The position numbers and the translations under genes are program-made. This document shows, piece after piece, positions 11,988 through 23,057 of a stretch of DNA of 25,364 bases (positions are counted from its first letter, which is position 1; every line of letters begins with the position of its first letter). Source of the stretch: Terana coerulea. Its lineage: Eukaryota > Basidiomycota > Agaricomycetes > Polyporales > Phanerochaetaceae. A model generated the notes under the pieces. That model worked only from the letters and a program-made list of their open reading frames with translations, did no database searches and was not told the DNA's origin. The stretch is taken from contig JAKOGH010000774.1 in NCBI GenBank assembly GCA_024811115.1, forward strand, positions 1 to 25,364, in the 5' to 3' direction.

Positions 11988-13987
11988 GGCAGCTGGAGCT
12001 TCGGTGAGAGAGAATGTTGGTGAGCTTCGCGAACAGATGCTACTGAGAGAGCGTACATTTAAGCCTCTCTGGGATCACAGAAGCTTGGTCCCATCTGCGC
12101 TTGTATGCAATCGGAGGAACCAGCGGTACCGCGAGCGATGATGCCCCTACTGCACCCAAACATGCTGCGCGGCGGACGATGGTCTGGTAGAGTTGCGTTT
12201 ACCGTACGCAGGCTGGTCAACTGAGAAGCTGTCCGGACAGGGGGCGTAGCTAGGATATCGATGTAGGACGGCCGAGACTGAAGACGAAAATCCGTACCGG
12301 AAAGCGGCACGGTCGTGCTGGCGCTGTGTGTAGCTAGTAGCGCTGATGACGTGATCCACATCCGTAAGCGCTTGGGATGGTTCGCCGGCTCGGACCCGGA
12401 GTTGACGGCGACTACTTGAATTTGACCAGCTCGTCCAGTATGCCAGCGACAGGCCGGACCTACATTCCTGCAAAGCACACGGGCTACAGTATGCGTCAGC
12501 TTGGGACATGGCTCGAACGCCCTATCGAGCGTTTTCGTCGCTCAACCCGCGGCACGTACACGACTGGCAAGTGAGTCTAACGTTAACTTCTGAAGACTAT
12601 AATATTCTCTGCCTCATACACTGTTTATCGGACCCAATGGTAGCTGCTACCCAAAGCTCACGGTACTCGACGTCGGAAGATCTCTTGCCAGCCCGAAAGT
12701 GAGACTGACTGGAGCCAACGTTCGCACCTTCGAGCCGCGAGGCGCCCCCGGTAACTATATTCTAAAATGTGCTTTTCATATGACTCTGTCTGATAAACTC
12801 ACACAGTGCACGCTTTGTTGAGAAGTTGACTGTCATGGGTCGCGTACTGGACCCCTTTGTCCTGTACCGGACCGCTCAGGCCTCAGCAACGCTCAGTGTG
12901 CGTAAGGACAACCTCATCAGCGGCCCGGGTGGCGGGAGGTCGGGCTGTGTAATGCCCCACTGAGCTCACAGCACTCTATGTAAGTTTCAATCTGAAGCAC
13001 GTCACGGCGGGGGTCGCTCATCAGTGCCCAGCATGCACATTCAATGTTCAGGGCCAGTAGAAAGACCCGCGCTGTGCCGCCTGTGCAGTGCCGGTATCGC
13101 GCCGCGCCGTTCTATCACGGATACTTGGCGCCACAACGCCCTGCGGTAATTGAAATGCGCTAGCGCGGTAATGCTCTGTGCTGGATCATCACACGACGCT
13201 GTTCCTGCTGCAAGCATAAGCAACGGTACCCGTTGTTGGCCTCTTGGTAAGAGCTGCCTTCTGTCTCACCGCCCGCCTTCATCACTGTCGGTGTTTTGCA
13301 GATAATCACAGCGCACTACGAGACCTGCTAGTTGCGCTGTGTCTTATCCCCGCCGTCGCCGGCCGGTAGGATGGGTGATGAGTGATATGTTATCAACGGG
13401 GGGCCAGTAAGGTTGCGCAGTTTGTCGCTTGGTAAGTCCTTATATTCGTACAGGTCTCGTCAAGTTAACAATCACATCGTCGCGTTTATGTTGTTGCTTT
13501 CAGCTGTGGTGCATATACAAAAATGTACTAGTTTCTTGGGAAGTTGAGATACGCAATGTCCCGACCTCTGGCGGAGCGCACAACCGGACGGGTCGGGAAC
13601 GGGACTATCACCATACCCGGAGACTTATTCTCATTCACTAGGTCAGATGAATGAGGTACGGGCGGTCATGCCTGATGCATCGGGTATGGCCCCGCAGAGC
13701 AGTGCTCATACGCACGGACGGTGGGTCCTCTGACCATATCAGTCGTGCGCGCGTCTGACTTCACCAGCAAAGCGCCTGCGGGGATGCACCGCTCACGGAT
13801 GATGTGTATCTGCACTCAAACAGATCCAGTCTAAGCACAACATCCTACCCCACCTGCAATCTATTCCTTCTGTGCTAGGTAGGGTTTGAACCTACTGGCG
13901 CGCTCAGTGGTCTCACTCTGGCGTTCTCCAAGTATAATCAGCCCGCCTTTTGCCTCTTGCGTCTTCTGCCCTCACGCTGCCCCCTCA
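11988..13987. other. Intergenic region with exon-like remnants of unknown function
   Basis: Two kilobases between the divergently read GMC gene (minus) and the DUF6534 gene (plus), so both promoters should be here. A plus-strand stretch at 12465-12571 reads openly (includes AWDMARTPYRAFSSLNPRHV) up to a GTGAGT donor; a second open stretch at about 12635-12750 ends at a GTAACT donor; a third at about 12806-12963 follows a CACAG acceptor and reads to a stop. Together they resemble exons of a decayed or short gene, but I recognise no family and find no start codon that joins them. From 12970 to 13930 I see no coding pattern. Confidence 0.35.
13931..13939 (+). promoter_or_regulatory. TATA-like element before the DUF6534 gene
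   Basis: AGTATAATC lies about 50 bases before the start codon at 13988, with pyrimidine-rich sequence in between. The distance is plausible for a compact fungal promoter, but the match is weak. Confidence 0.25.
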
Positions 13988-15510
13988 ATGTCAACTATCA
14001 CAGTAACGTTACCCGTAAATGTGGCACCCATGTGAGCCAGCTCTTCCTCGCTTATGATGTATAATACTCATCTTGGCCTCCTGCACGTAGCGCAGCACCT
14101 GTAGTACGTGCTCTAATCATATATACTCTGCACGGGCGCGTTGCTGACTTGAAGACAGCTCTTAGGTTACTTTTTTAATTGGGGCCTTTTTGGTGCACTA
14201 TCAGTTCAAGTCTGTAGGTCTTGTATCTCGACTCCGTTGCACAGATCACTGCTGAGTATATGATCCTACCTAGACATATATCACATCTCCTTCCCGAAGG
14301 ATGCTACGAAGATCAAGGCCTTGGTGTATACCCTGTACTGTATCGAATTGACCCAGACCATCCTTGTCACGCATGACGCCTACAACGCCTATGCGAAATC
14401 CTTCGGCAACTTGGCCGAACTGAACGCGATACAGAACGAATGGCTTGCTGTCCCTGTGTTTAGTAGCATTGGTACGGCCCTCCTTCTGTTCTGGTGTCAA
14501 TATCACTGAGCTGCTCGAGTATAGTCAGCTGTGCGGTGCAAATGTACTATGCTTATCGACTCAAACTTCTCTCTGGGTCTTTGGCGCTGCAGATCGCTGT
14601 ATCCTTGGTATGTACAATGCGCATATGCGTCCTCTGAATCTCTACAACTGACGGTGAATGGATCTATAGATTGCACTAGCTCAAGGTGTCGCTGGTATCG
14701 TATCGGGCGCCCAGGCATTTGTGATTGGTAATTTCGCAGACTTGGCCTCAAGAGCGTTCGTGAGCACCGCGGTATGTCTGGGCCCCGAATGACTTCGTAT
14801 GTTTCTGACATGAACGGCTCCTACAGATCTGGCTCGCGGGGTGCGCAATTTGTGATGTTATCATTGCTATATGCATGGCATATCTCGTACGTGTGCGAGA
14901 GATTCCGCAGCTCGCACTATATTTATCAGCCCATGACAGCTTTCCCGTCGTGATAGCGGAATTCCTCAAACTCACGCGATCGTGACAAAATTGGTCCGTC
15001 TGGTTGTTGAGACTGGTTCACTCACTGGTACGCTACCATCTCTCGTTCCCTGTGCTCACAGAATGCTTATCCCATGCGCAACGTAAGCCACAACGGCAAC
15101 CATCGACATCATTCTCTACTTCGCATTCCCGCACAACTCGTACCACGCATGCGTCGCACTCGTTCTGGCCAAGCTGTACTCCAACTCGCTCCTGGTGTTG
15201 TTCAACAACCGCGTTCGGATCGTCGGATCGCGGAACTGGTCTCAAGACAGTTCGTACATGTCGTTTGGCGGACAGGTGAAATCGCAGAAACACGCCTCCA
15301 AGCCGACGCCCGTGATGCTCAACGCCCGTACCGCGGCCAATGCGCTCAACGGCGTGCAGGTCTCCGAAGAGACTTGGACTGACGCTAATGAGATACCCAT
15401 GAATGCACAGGTGAGCTTGGTCAATCGGCGTACAGATTTCGTGTGTTTCTGACCCGTGTCTCTAGCCGTACAGCTCGAAGAAGACGTTGGATCTGCCCGA
15501 AGACCTCTAA
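13988..15510 (+). CDS. DUF6534 seven-helix integral membrane protein, intact
   Basis: Belongs to the large basidiomycete DUF6534 family of membrane proteins with GPCR-like topology; function is not established. Nine exons (13988-14031, 14155-14213, 14274-14471, 14525-14607, 14670-14771, 14827-14886, 14940-15027, 15088-15410, 15466-15510) join without any frame problem to 1002 bases, 333 residues. Family hallmarks: GYFFNWGLFGALSVQVYIY in the first helix, FPKD just after it, ELTQTILVTHDAY in the second, and PHNSYH between the sixth and seventh. Seven hydrophobic segments can be counted, the last two around KLVRLVVETGSLT and YHACVALVLAKLYSNSLL, followed by a polar cytoplasmic-type tail of roughly 85 residues. 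The first intron (about 120 bases) is longer than the others and its acceptor TTGAAG is chosen because it alone keeps the frame. It is the one multi-exon gene in this window that reads cleanly. Confidence 0.92.
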
Positions 15511-16087
15511 CGATCGCACATGACAATATCCATTATGGGGCTTTTCATGCTTGTCGAACTTAAGGTAGACGAGAATATTTATAAGGCACGAGTTGGTTAG
15601 TGGATATACATTCTCTTAATATGTTGTATACTCCTGCTCATTATACTGAGGCGATGTTGCTGAGAAACGATTTATACCTGTACCTGGACGCGCGGGCGGT
15701 TTCTCGCATCTGTAACAGCATCCGCTGCCACAGTCGAGTGAACCTCGTCGGATCACGGCCGCGCGGCAGCTGCGAATTGCTTCCGTGAACGCGCCGAGTT
15801 GGCAGCGGACCGCGGTGCGCCTAGGGATCCCGAGATTACCGGAGCTAGTTCAGCTGCCGGCGTGTGGGCTCTACTACATGACCGCTGAAGGCATGGCGAC
15901 AATCTGTCGCAGACCAAGGCACCCGGAAGCCAGTTGCGGTGGCGTTTAGCGTGGATGATTGATGCACTTGTCGGCATGGAGGTATGTGAGACATGCAGTC
16001 TTGTCGCCATCCTTACTTAACTCCTTGCACAAGTTTCGCAGTAACCCTGTTCAAACCATTACGACCCTAGGCCGTGTCCAGCCTACT
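15511..16087. other. Spacer between DUF6534 gene and secreted GMC gene
   Basis: Holds the 3' end of the DUF6534 transcript (AT-rich AATATTTATAA near 15570) and the promoter of the next gene. No coding pattern and no clear TATA box are visible. Confidence 0.5.
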
Positions 16088-18424
16088 ATGCTCGCTCTCT
16101 CTGTGGCCGTTCTTGCTTTGGCACATTTGGCTGCAGCTAAGGTGTACACCAGTGCATCCCGAGTTGCCAAAGTCTACGTACGATTTTGTCGTCGTAGGAG
16201 GTACGTTTCATCGCCCCATTGCATCTGAGACTACCTAATGGTGACATTCCGCTTGCTGCATAGGTGGAACAGCAGGAAGTGTTGTCGCCGCACGGCTGTC
16301 TGAGAATCCAAACTTCTCCGTGCTTCTCATCGAGGCTGGCGTCTCGTATGTATATAACGAGTGTCAACGTACAAGCGCTCACTTTACCGCAGGGACGCTG
16401 GTCTTCTCAACGTCGAGGTGCCGTTCCTAGCACCAACCAATGTGCCCTTCTCGGCTCTGACTTGGAACTATACAACCGCGCCACAACGCGAGTTGAACGA
16501 CCGCGCTATAACATATGCCAGGGGGCGTGTGCTTGGAGGCAGCAGCTCAATCAGTACGTGTCAATTTGTGTGGCCATGGCCCCATTTTGTGACAGTTTTT
16601 GTAGATTTCTTAGCGTATACGAGGGGTTCCGACGAAGAATATGATCGTTGGGCAGATATTACCGGCGACTCCGGATGGTCATGGCGCGAAGTCTCGCCAT
16701 ATTACCTCAAGGTACGTGCTACAATCAGCTGATTCACATTGAACGCCTATGAACCTTTTAAGCAGAACTCTCGTTTGGTTTCTCCTGCAGATAACCACAG
16801 CACGGCCGGAGAAGTCAATCCTTCCAGCCATGGATATGGTCCACTGGAGATTAGTGTACCAGGATTTCCCACTGAGATCAATGAGCGGGTTATCAATACA
16901 AGCAAAGCATCGGGAACCGAGTTCCCATTCAATATTGACATCAATTCCGGGAATGCTGTGGGCGTTGGTGCGTTTAATCTCAATAGTATTGTCCATAGCT
17001 GATCCTGGTGTCTGACCATCCTTTCCTTCCTGAATACTTAGGCTTAACCCAGAGCACAATCGGCGGCGGTCAGCGAAGCAGTGCCTCCTCGGCATATCTC
17101 CAGCCGAATTTAGGCAGAAAGAACCTCGACATTCTCGTACAGAACACAGTTACTAGGTTAATCTCAACCGGTACTTCTCGTGGATGCCTCACTCTCAAGA
17201 AAGTAGAGTTCTCCGCGGGCCCGACAGGCATGTGCTTGTCGCTTCCCCCTGTGCAGTGTAAAGGCTTATACAGTAAATGATATTAGCTCCGCGATCAACT
17301 GTGACAGCAACTAACGAGGTGATCCTTTCGGCGGGATCGATCGGTACACCACAGATCCTCATGCTATCTGGCATTGGCGACTCAACGACGCTCAAGAAAT
17401 TCGGTATCCAGCCTCTCGTCAATCTGCCAGACGTCGGCCAAAATCTTCAGGACCACCCGATCCTCACCAACTATTGGGCGGTTAGCTCCAACGGCACCTA
17501 CGACGATGTGTTGCGAAACCTGACCCTGCTCACGGACGACTTAGCGCAATGGGAGTCCAGCAAGACAGGCCTGTTCACGGACTCTCCCGTGAGCGCGCTG
17601 GCGTTCTTGCGTCTGCCGAGCAATGCATCTATTTTTGCCAATGCAACTGATCCAACTGCCGGTGCGTATAGCAAGTTCTTGACCGGTGGAAATTAGCTGA
17701 TCCCACTGTTTTCCAGGACCTCAAAGCGCGCACATGGAACTGTTGTTCTCTGTGAGTGCGCAATTCGCGGTATTATGAGCTGTATTGATCCACCAACCAG
17801 GATGGTTACGGCGCCACTGTGGATCCTCAGCCTCCTACCGGCCATTTCCTCACCATCTTCACTGCTGTGGTCTCACCTCTATCTCGTGAGTACTTCCCTG
17901 GGCGGCAGCGCTTTCCCCTCTGATCCATTTCGTTAGGTGGGTCTATTACACTCGCGTCGTCCGATCCATTTGCCTTCCCGGTCATAGACCCTCAATTCTT
18001 CTCATCGCCATTCGATCAATACACAATGGTACAGGCGATCAAGACGGCTCGTACTTTTGTTGAGAGGCCCCCGTGGAGCGGCTTCATCGTCTCGCGTTCC
18101 GGCACTGTCGGCAGCGCCGAGACGGATGCAGAGATCCTTGCTGCTGCGCGGGAGGAGGTAGTTACTATCTGGCACCCGACCTCGACTGCGAGTATGTCGC
18201 CCAAAAACGCCTCTCGGGGCGTGGTGGACCCGGATTTATTGGTCAAAGGTACATGTGGCTTACGAGTGGTTGACGCCTCCGTCATTGTGAGTACACTAGA
18301 TCCATGCACACGTTGAAGGCTAAAGCTTTGTGCGCAGCCCAAGATTCCCGCTGCACACCCTATTGCAGCCATATACATCATTGCTGAACGTGCAGCGGAT
18401 TTGATCAAGGAGACGTGGACATGA
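16088..18424 (+). CDS. Secreted GMC oxidoreductase, aryl-alcohol oxidase type, one frameshift
   Basis: Extracellular FAD enzyme predicted to oxidise aromatic or aliphatic alcohols with release of H2O2, feeding peroxidases in lignocellulose decay. Eleven exons run from the ATG at 16088 to the stop at 18422-18424. Residues 1-17 ([17 protein letters not shown]) form a clear signal peptide. Then come the FAD-binding block [19 protein letters not shown], signature 1 [13 protein letters not shown] (about 16510-16553), signature 2 [20 protein letters not shown] (about 17320-17380), the catalytic WHPTSTASM and the second His in [18 protein letters not shown]. Exons total 1786 bases, one more than a multiple of three; the surplus base is most simply one C of the CCC at 16158-16160, after which the protein would be 594 residues, normal for the family. 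Intron 17228-17286 appears to use a GC donor (GCATGT). The aldehyde product would suit the aryl-alcohol dehydrogenase at 21172. Aryl-alcohol oxidase is the likeliest assignment; related dehydrogenases look alike. Confidence 0.9.
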
Positions 18425-19701
18425 ATGTTGGGCTAGGCTTCTTTCGTTATCATACATTTAATACTTTATTTATAAAAGGTGCTTAGCCTGACGTACATCA
18501 TAATATCTGTAGACCGTCCATGGCCGGATTAGGTGCCATCAGGCTTTGTGGCGTCGAAGGCCACGTGGATTGGCTGAGCCTTTCCTCAAAACTCTTCGGC
18601 GTGGGTCGCAAAGATCCGAATGAACGTGGCTACGACGAATAAACACACGAAGAACGGCAGAAAAAGTGCGAATTAAACGCGAGTTGTTCCCATGTTCTGA
18701 TTCCCTATACCTCGGCCGCATCCGCAACGTCCTGCTCGCCTTGTGCCCTTTACGCCGACCGCGCGCAAGGCATTCGCATAGAGCTCGAGAAGCTTCGCCA
18801 CCGTATTTCTAGATATGTCTTTATGATGTGGGTAAACATGGCCACGCAGACGCGCTTCTGGCCTTTGTGGCACAACAGGTTTTGAGTTGAGATATCGAGC
18901 TGAGGAAAGCAGCCGTGCCCAAGTCAACGCGACGGAAGTATCGTGTAACACTAGCAACATCCTAGAGGCGATTAGGCGATGGGCAGTCGGCCAGTCAAAG
19001 ATCCACGGAAGGCACCGCGAGGCCGTCATAAAACCATCTCACTAGACGAGGTCGACATTATAGGGCTCGTGTAATTGTGGTCCATACGGTGGTAAACACC
19101 AGGCGATAGCACCTGACAGCAGAGTGTGCGAGTTAGCGTCAGGGCAGCCGTACGCTAACCCGCGTGAAAGCAGACGGGCGTATGGTATCGTGATTCCAGG
19201 TCCAACGGGTGCACGTACTAACTGTGCATGTTCTCGACTGCCGTTCTACGATAACAGGCAGCCTAGACGACCGGGGACCGGGATAAATCGTTGCAGTACC
19301 AATGACAGGAGTGCGAGATCAAGGTCTGGTTCGTTCTTCAGCGCGGGCGTCGCTGCTGATCCTCAAGTGAAGCGTCGAATGCATTACTTTGAAGTTTGCA
19401 GACCGTCAGCACCCCTCAGCCAACGATTGTTGCACTAAACACATCTATGATACTCATATCTCGTTATCCAGCCCTAACGATCGCCTTCAGCGTTGCCATG
19501 ACTGCGCCCAAGGGGAACAAGGAGAAGGGTTGGGCGACTGGGACTAGTACTCTCCGGACCTGGGATCGCCGTTCGACAAGAACACGTGGTGTTAAGTTCG
19601 CGTAACAGAGGTACGGCAATGAGAATGCAAGGAGTGATCGTGCGATTCAAAGGTCCCTTGAACTTTTCGCAAGCCATCCGCCGACATGCATGATTTCAGT
19701 G

Positions 19702-19725
19702 TTGATCGTCGAATTGATCGTCGAA
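19702..19725. repeat. Tandem duplication of a 12-base unit
   Basis: TTGATCGTCGAA is present twice, head to tail and without mismatch, in non-genic DNA. It could be a chance slippage product or a paired binding site; nothing favours either. Confidence 0.85.
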
Positions 19726-19845
19726 GGTTGGTTCGGGAGGTACGGACGTCTGCAAGCCATCAGCACGCCTCATACGATATAAGTACTTGACATACCTCAA
19801 TCTCGCAGCTCTCCCCCTTAACCTTTAGAACTCTGCTGCGATATT

Positions 19846-19866
19846 GTCCCGACCTCGTCCCGACCT
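19846..19866. repeat. Tandem duplication of an 11-base unit
   Basis: GTCCCGACCTC is followed directly by GTCCCGACCT. It lies about 130 bases after the 12-base duplication at 19702. No function suggested. Confidence 0.75.
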
Positions 19867-21171
19867 GACAACCTGATGCCGCGTAGCTATTCTCGAGGAA
19901 CGCGTTGGTGAGAATACACCAAGTCATGGGTATGAGACAGCTCACCAGCTGTATATTGTATGCAGGTATAGTCTGAGAGGGAAAGGTTGGCTACCTAGCG
20001 AGGCGAACAGAACGAGGGTGAGGAGGTCGATGGCTTGGCTCGGAAGCGCAGTGTGCGAGCGGTGACTACCAGCCTGGAAAAAGTTGGCATTGTGCACGTC
20101 ACTCTATGGCACAGCCGCCAAACGCAGAGAGATATCGCAGGTAACGGCAGGGGAGGGGAGAGGGCAGAGAAAAGGTATGCAGAAGCTCACGGTGCATACG
20201 CGTCGACACGTGGATAAGTCAAGGTTAGGGTTTGCCAAACAGACGCTTAATTGGCGCTTACTATTTCTGCTATCATTTTTTGTTGTTCTCTCAACCCCAC
20301 GTCGCAGCTCACTACCATCCCCTCGTGCTGCACCAGGTCAAGAAAGCAAGTACTGGAGACTTTTCACCTTGACAGGCTGGTCATTGATGGGGCTCGACTC
20401 CGCTACCACACGCGGTCGAATCGTTGTCCGTAGGACCGTGTAGAAAGCAATACCTACAGGTTATGGGTCCTGAAACTCAAGGCCTCAAACTCGGAGGCCG
20501 AAGCGGGTTCGCACATCGGCTTTCTGCTCTCCGAGTCGGGTGTCTGTAGCAATATTTGAGACGCTCGTCGCCTCCATCAGCGCACGAAGCTGCGGCGAGG
20601 TAAGCACGATGAGTCCACTCTTGTCCTCCTCCCGCGAGCGTTGAACACCCTATGTTTTGCAGTTATTGACGTCTTCATTGTCTATGCTGCTGTCTGTCTT
20701 TGCTGGAAAGAAACAGCACCGTTTTCTTCCGCGGCAAAATTGTGACCGTTTCCCATACACGCAGCCGCTCCAGGCCAAAAACCAGTTCGTTACACACCGA
20801 CGCCCGTTTCCCGACATTGCCACCTAATTTTCCCTGCACTAGCAGAACAACTCGCCGGCAGGAATGCGATTGTTCCATCGATGTGCCCTACTGAAGATAG
20901 CGACGAAAAGGCCTTCTGACTGACTCCGACCGTGAAGCGGGCGTTGGCTTCAAGCGTCTGGAGGCAAGCGCCGGTGTGCTCGGTTGCACGTGAAATCAAA
21001 TCCCGAGAGCCACCCTGGACGTCGTACCATTAATAGAACGAGTAGCGCATTTAATACCCGGGAAACGACCAGTGGGACTGCCATCCAACCCTGCTCCCGC
21101 TATTGTCTCTTCTTCCACCCCAGCTTCGACCCTCCTCCCCCAAGTTCTCTATCGAAGATTCCGCGCACGCC

Positions 21172-22650
21172 ATGGCATTCGCCCCTGCCCCAGATCCCGC
21201 TACACCTCTCGGGCGGTATCGAAGATTGTCGCCACACGCGGGCATTTTCGTCTCACCACTGCAGCTCGGGACAATGAGTCTGGGATCGAAATGGCCGCGT
21301 GTCGGTACGACGGAGAAGGAGGCGGCTTTTAAGTACCTGGACGCGTTCTTCGAGGCTGGCGGGAACTTTATTGACTGTGCGAACTTCTAGTACGTCTCAT
21401 TCCTGTACATTCTAGCGCACAACTGACGCGAATATCAGCCAGAATGGAGAAAGCGAAGAGTGGATTGGAGAGTGGATGGAAGCGAGGGTAATCGTGATCA
21501 GCTCGTCATCGCCACAAAGGTGTGTTAGGAGCTGCAGCTTAGCGTCGGCACATGTTGCTCATTGACGCATTTCAACAGTATAGCGGAAACTGGCAAATCG
21601 GAAATCCAAACATCAAGACGGCTGCAGGCTTTATCGGCAACAATGTGAAGTCGATGAAGCTGAGCCTCGAGGCCAGCTTGAAGAAGCTCCGCACGACGTA
21701 CATCGACATCTTCTATGTGCACTGGTGGGACTGGACGACGTCCGTGGAGGAGGTCATGGACGGCTTGTACAGCCTGGTTGGACAAGGCAAAATCTTGTAC
21801 TTGGTGAGTCCACTGTTTCTTTCCTCTGGACGAGTGATTGAACCAACGTGGTAGGGTGCCAGCAATTTACCGGCGTTCAGGGTCGCGCAAGCCAACCAAT
21901 ACGCTCGCGACCATGGTAGACCGCAGTTCGTTATCTACCAGGGCGAATGGAACGTGCTCAGCCGCGACGTCGAACGCGAGATCCTGCCGCTCTGTCGCGC
22001 AGATGGTACGGTTCCTTTCTGTTTGCCCCATGTATGCAAGCCGCTCACAGCCCTTTAGGCATGGCGTTCGCGCCTTGGAACATGTTCGCGGCCGGAAAGC
22101 TGCGCACGGACGCTGAGGAAGCAGAGCGCGAGCAGAGTGGAGCCGAAGGGCGTGCGGGATACAGCAACACCTGGAAGCGCAACGAGCTGGAGCGCAAGGT
22201 TTGCGGAGTGCTCGAGCAGGTTGCAGCTGACGTGGGAGCCACGAACATTCGCAGTGGTGCGTACCCTGCGCAACTGCTGTCTCATGCAACCTCGCTGAAA
22301 CTAACTCGTCGTAGTCCTTATTGCCTATCATTTGCATAAGCAACCTTACGTCTTTCCCATTCTCGGCGGCAACAAGACCGCGCACCTCCACTCCAACATT
22401 GACGGGCTGACTGTCTCACTCACTGCCGAGCAGATTCAACAAATTGAGAGTGCCATACCATTTGACATTGGCTATCCTCTGAAGTATACGGTAAGCTTTG
22501 CCTTTGCTCAGACATGGAAGGTCGTGTTGGGCTGATCTCGCCGGCGAATTTTAGGGAGATGGATCGGTGCCTAACCACAACAATCGTGCCGCTATCTACT
22601 GCGAGGTCGAGCCCTTCCCGGCTCCTATCCCTGCTGCTCCGAAACAGTAG
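21172..22650 (+). CDS. Aldo-keto reductase, aryl-alcohol dehydrogenase type (AKR9-like), one frameshift
   Basis: NADPH-dependent cytosolic reductase expected to interconvert aromatic aldehydes and alcohols, as the AAD enzymes of white-rot fungi do. Seven exons: 21172-21389, 21439-21519, 21579-21803, 21855-22005, 22059-22256, 22315-22490, 22555-22650. The AKR tetrad is visible: Asp68 in NFIDCANFY, Tyr73 in the same block, Lys100 in LVIATK and His148 in FYVHWWDW. Other family marks are GKILYLGASNLPAF and the cofactor-binding region near VFPILGGNKTAHL. Exon 2 is one base short: the GGG at 21486-21488 needs a fourth G to read ARGNRDQLVIATK; with it the protein has 381 residues, the usual AAD length. 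There is no signal peptide, so it acts inside the cell. It lies 2.7 kb downstream of the secreted aryl-alcohol-oxidase-like gene on the same strand and convergent with the acyltransferase. Confidence 0.93.
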
Positions 22651-23057
22651 ACACGTTCTTGTCAAATGTACCAAATATCACGAATGTAAACTATCCGACT
22701 CTGTCACGATCTACGTCTGTGGTTGTCCGTATCGCATATTGGCTTTCCAACATTGTTGACCAAATGACCGGCTGCAAGCAAACGGTAACAGCTCTGTACT
22801 GTCCTTTCACACTCCTCTCCGAGTCTTTCAGCTGCCAGGCTACACACCTATAGGTTGGACTATTGACTGGGAAAGCCGTGAAGGGTATTCATCAAATGGA
22901 GGACAGTAACAACGTGCATTCAATTGTGCAGAGTGTTTTACACCTGTACGACTCTGGTCTACTTTTGTTTAGCTGATTACGAGCCGGCAAGACGTATACT
23001 TGGTACCATCCTCCAAAAGAAGAGTCAAATTTCGCTGCAAACTGGGCATGAGTAGCA
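22651..23057. other. Convergent 3' spacer between AKR and acyltransferase
   Basis: About 400 bases between two genes that point at each other; it should contain both transcript ends. Both strands carry short open frames without motifs. No other structure seen. Confidence 0.55.

Larger units (their letters stand above)
18425..21171. other. Intergenic region between GMC and AKR genes
   Basis: No gene can be defended in these 2.7 kb. The first 60 bases are the AT-rich tail of the GMC transcript (TTTAATACTTTATTTATAAAA near 18460). On the minus strand at 18588-18674 a hydrophobic stretch reads FALFLPFFVCLFVVATFIR and ends THAEEF-stop; it could be the end of a small protein or a chance frame. At 20600-20662 there is a near-ideal intron (GTAAGC donor, TTTTGCAG acceptor) on the plus strand, while the sequence on its left also reads as a minus-strand exon, so strand is unclear. 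Bases 21040-21171 should hold the AKR promoter and leader; AT-rich TTTAATACC at about 21050 and a CT-rich tract at 21100-21160 fit that. Confidence 0.45.

Noticed and set aside
12059..12478. Minus-strand open frame of 139 codons upstream of the GMC gene
   Set aside because: Overlaps exon-like plus-strand sequence and has no motif; it lies in the probable promoter region of the GMC gene.
13872..13908. Minus-strand T-arm-like hairpin with a box-B match (GGTTCAAACCC), possible tRNA
   Set aside because: The matching 5' acceptor strand, a box A and a seven-base anticodon loop are absent upstream, so a tRNA cannot be folded. It lies in the promoter of the DUF6534 gene.
18673..19029. Minus-strand open frame of 118 codons
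   Set aside because: No recognisable domain and no conserved-looking motif; basic, low-information composition. Not joined convincingly to the hydrophobic stretch at 18588-18674.
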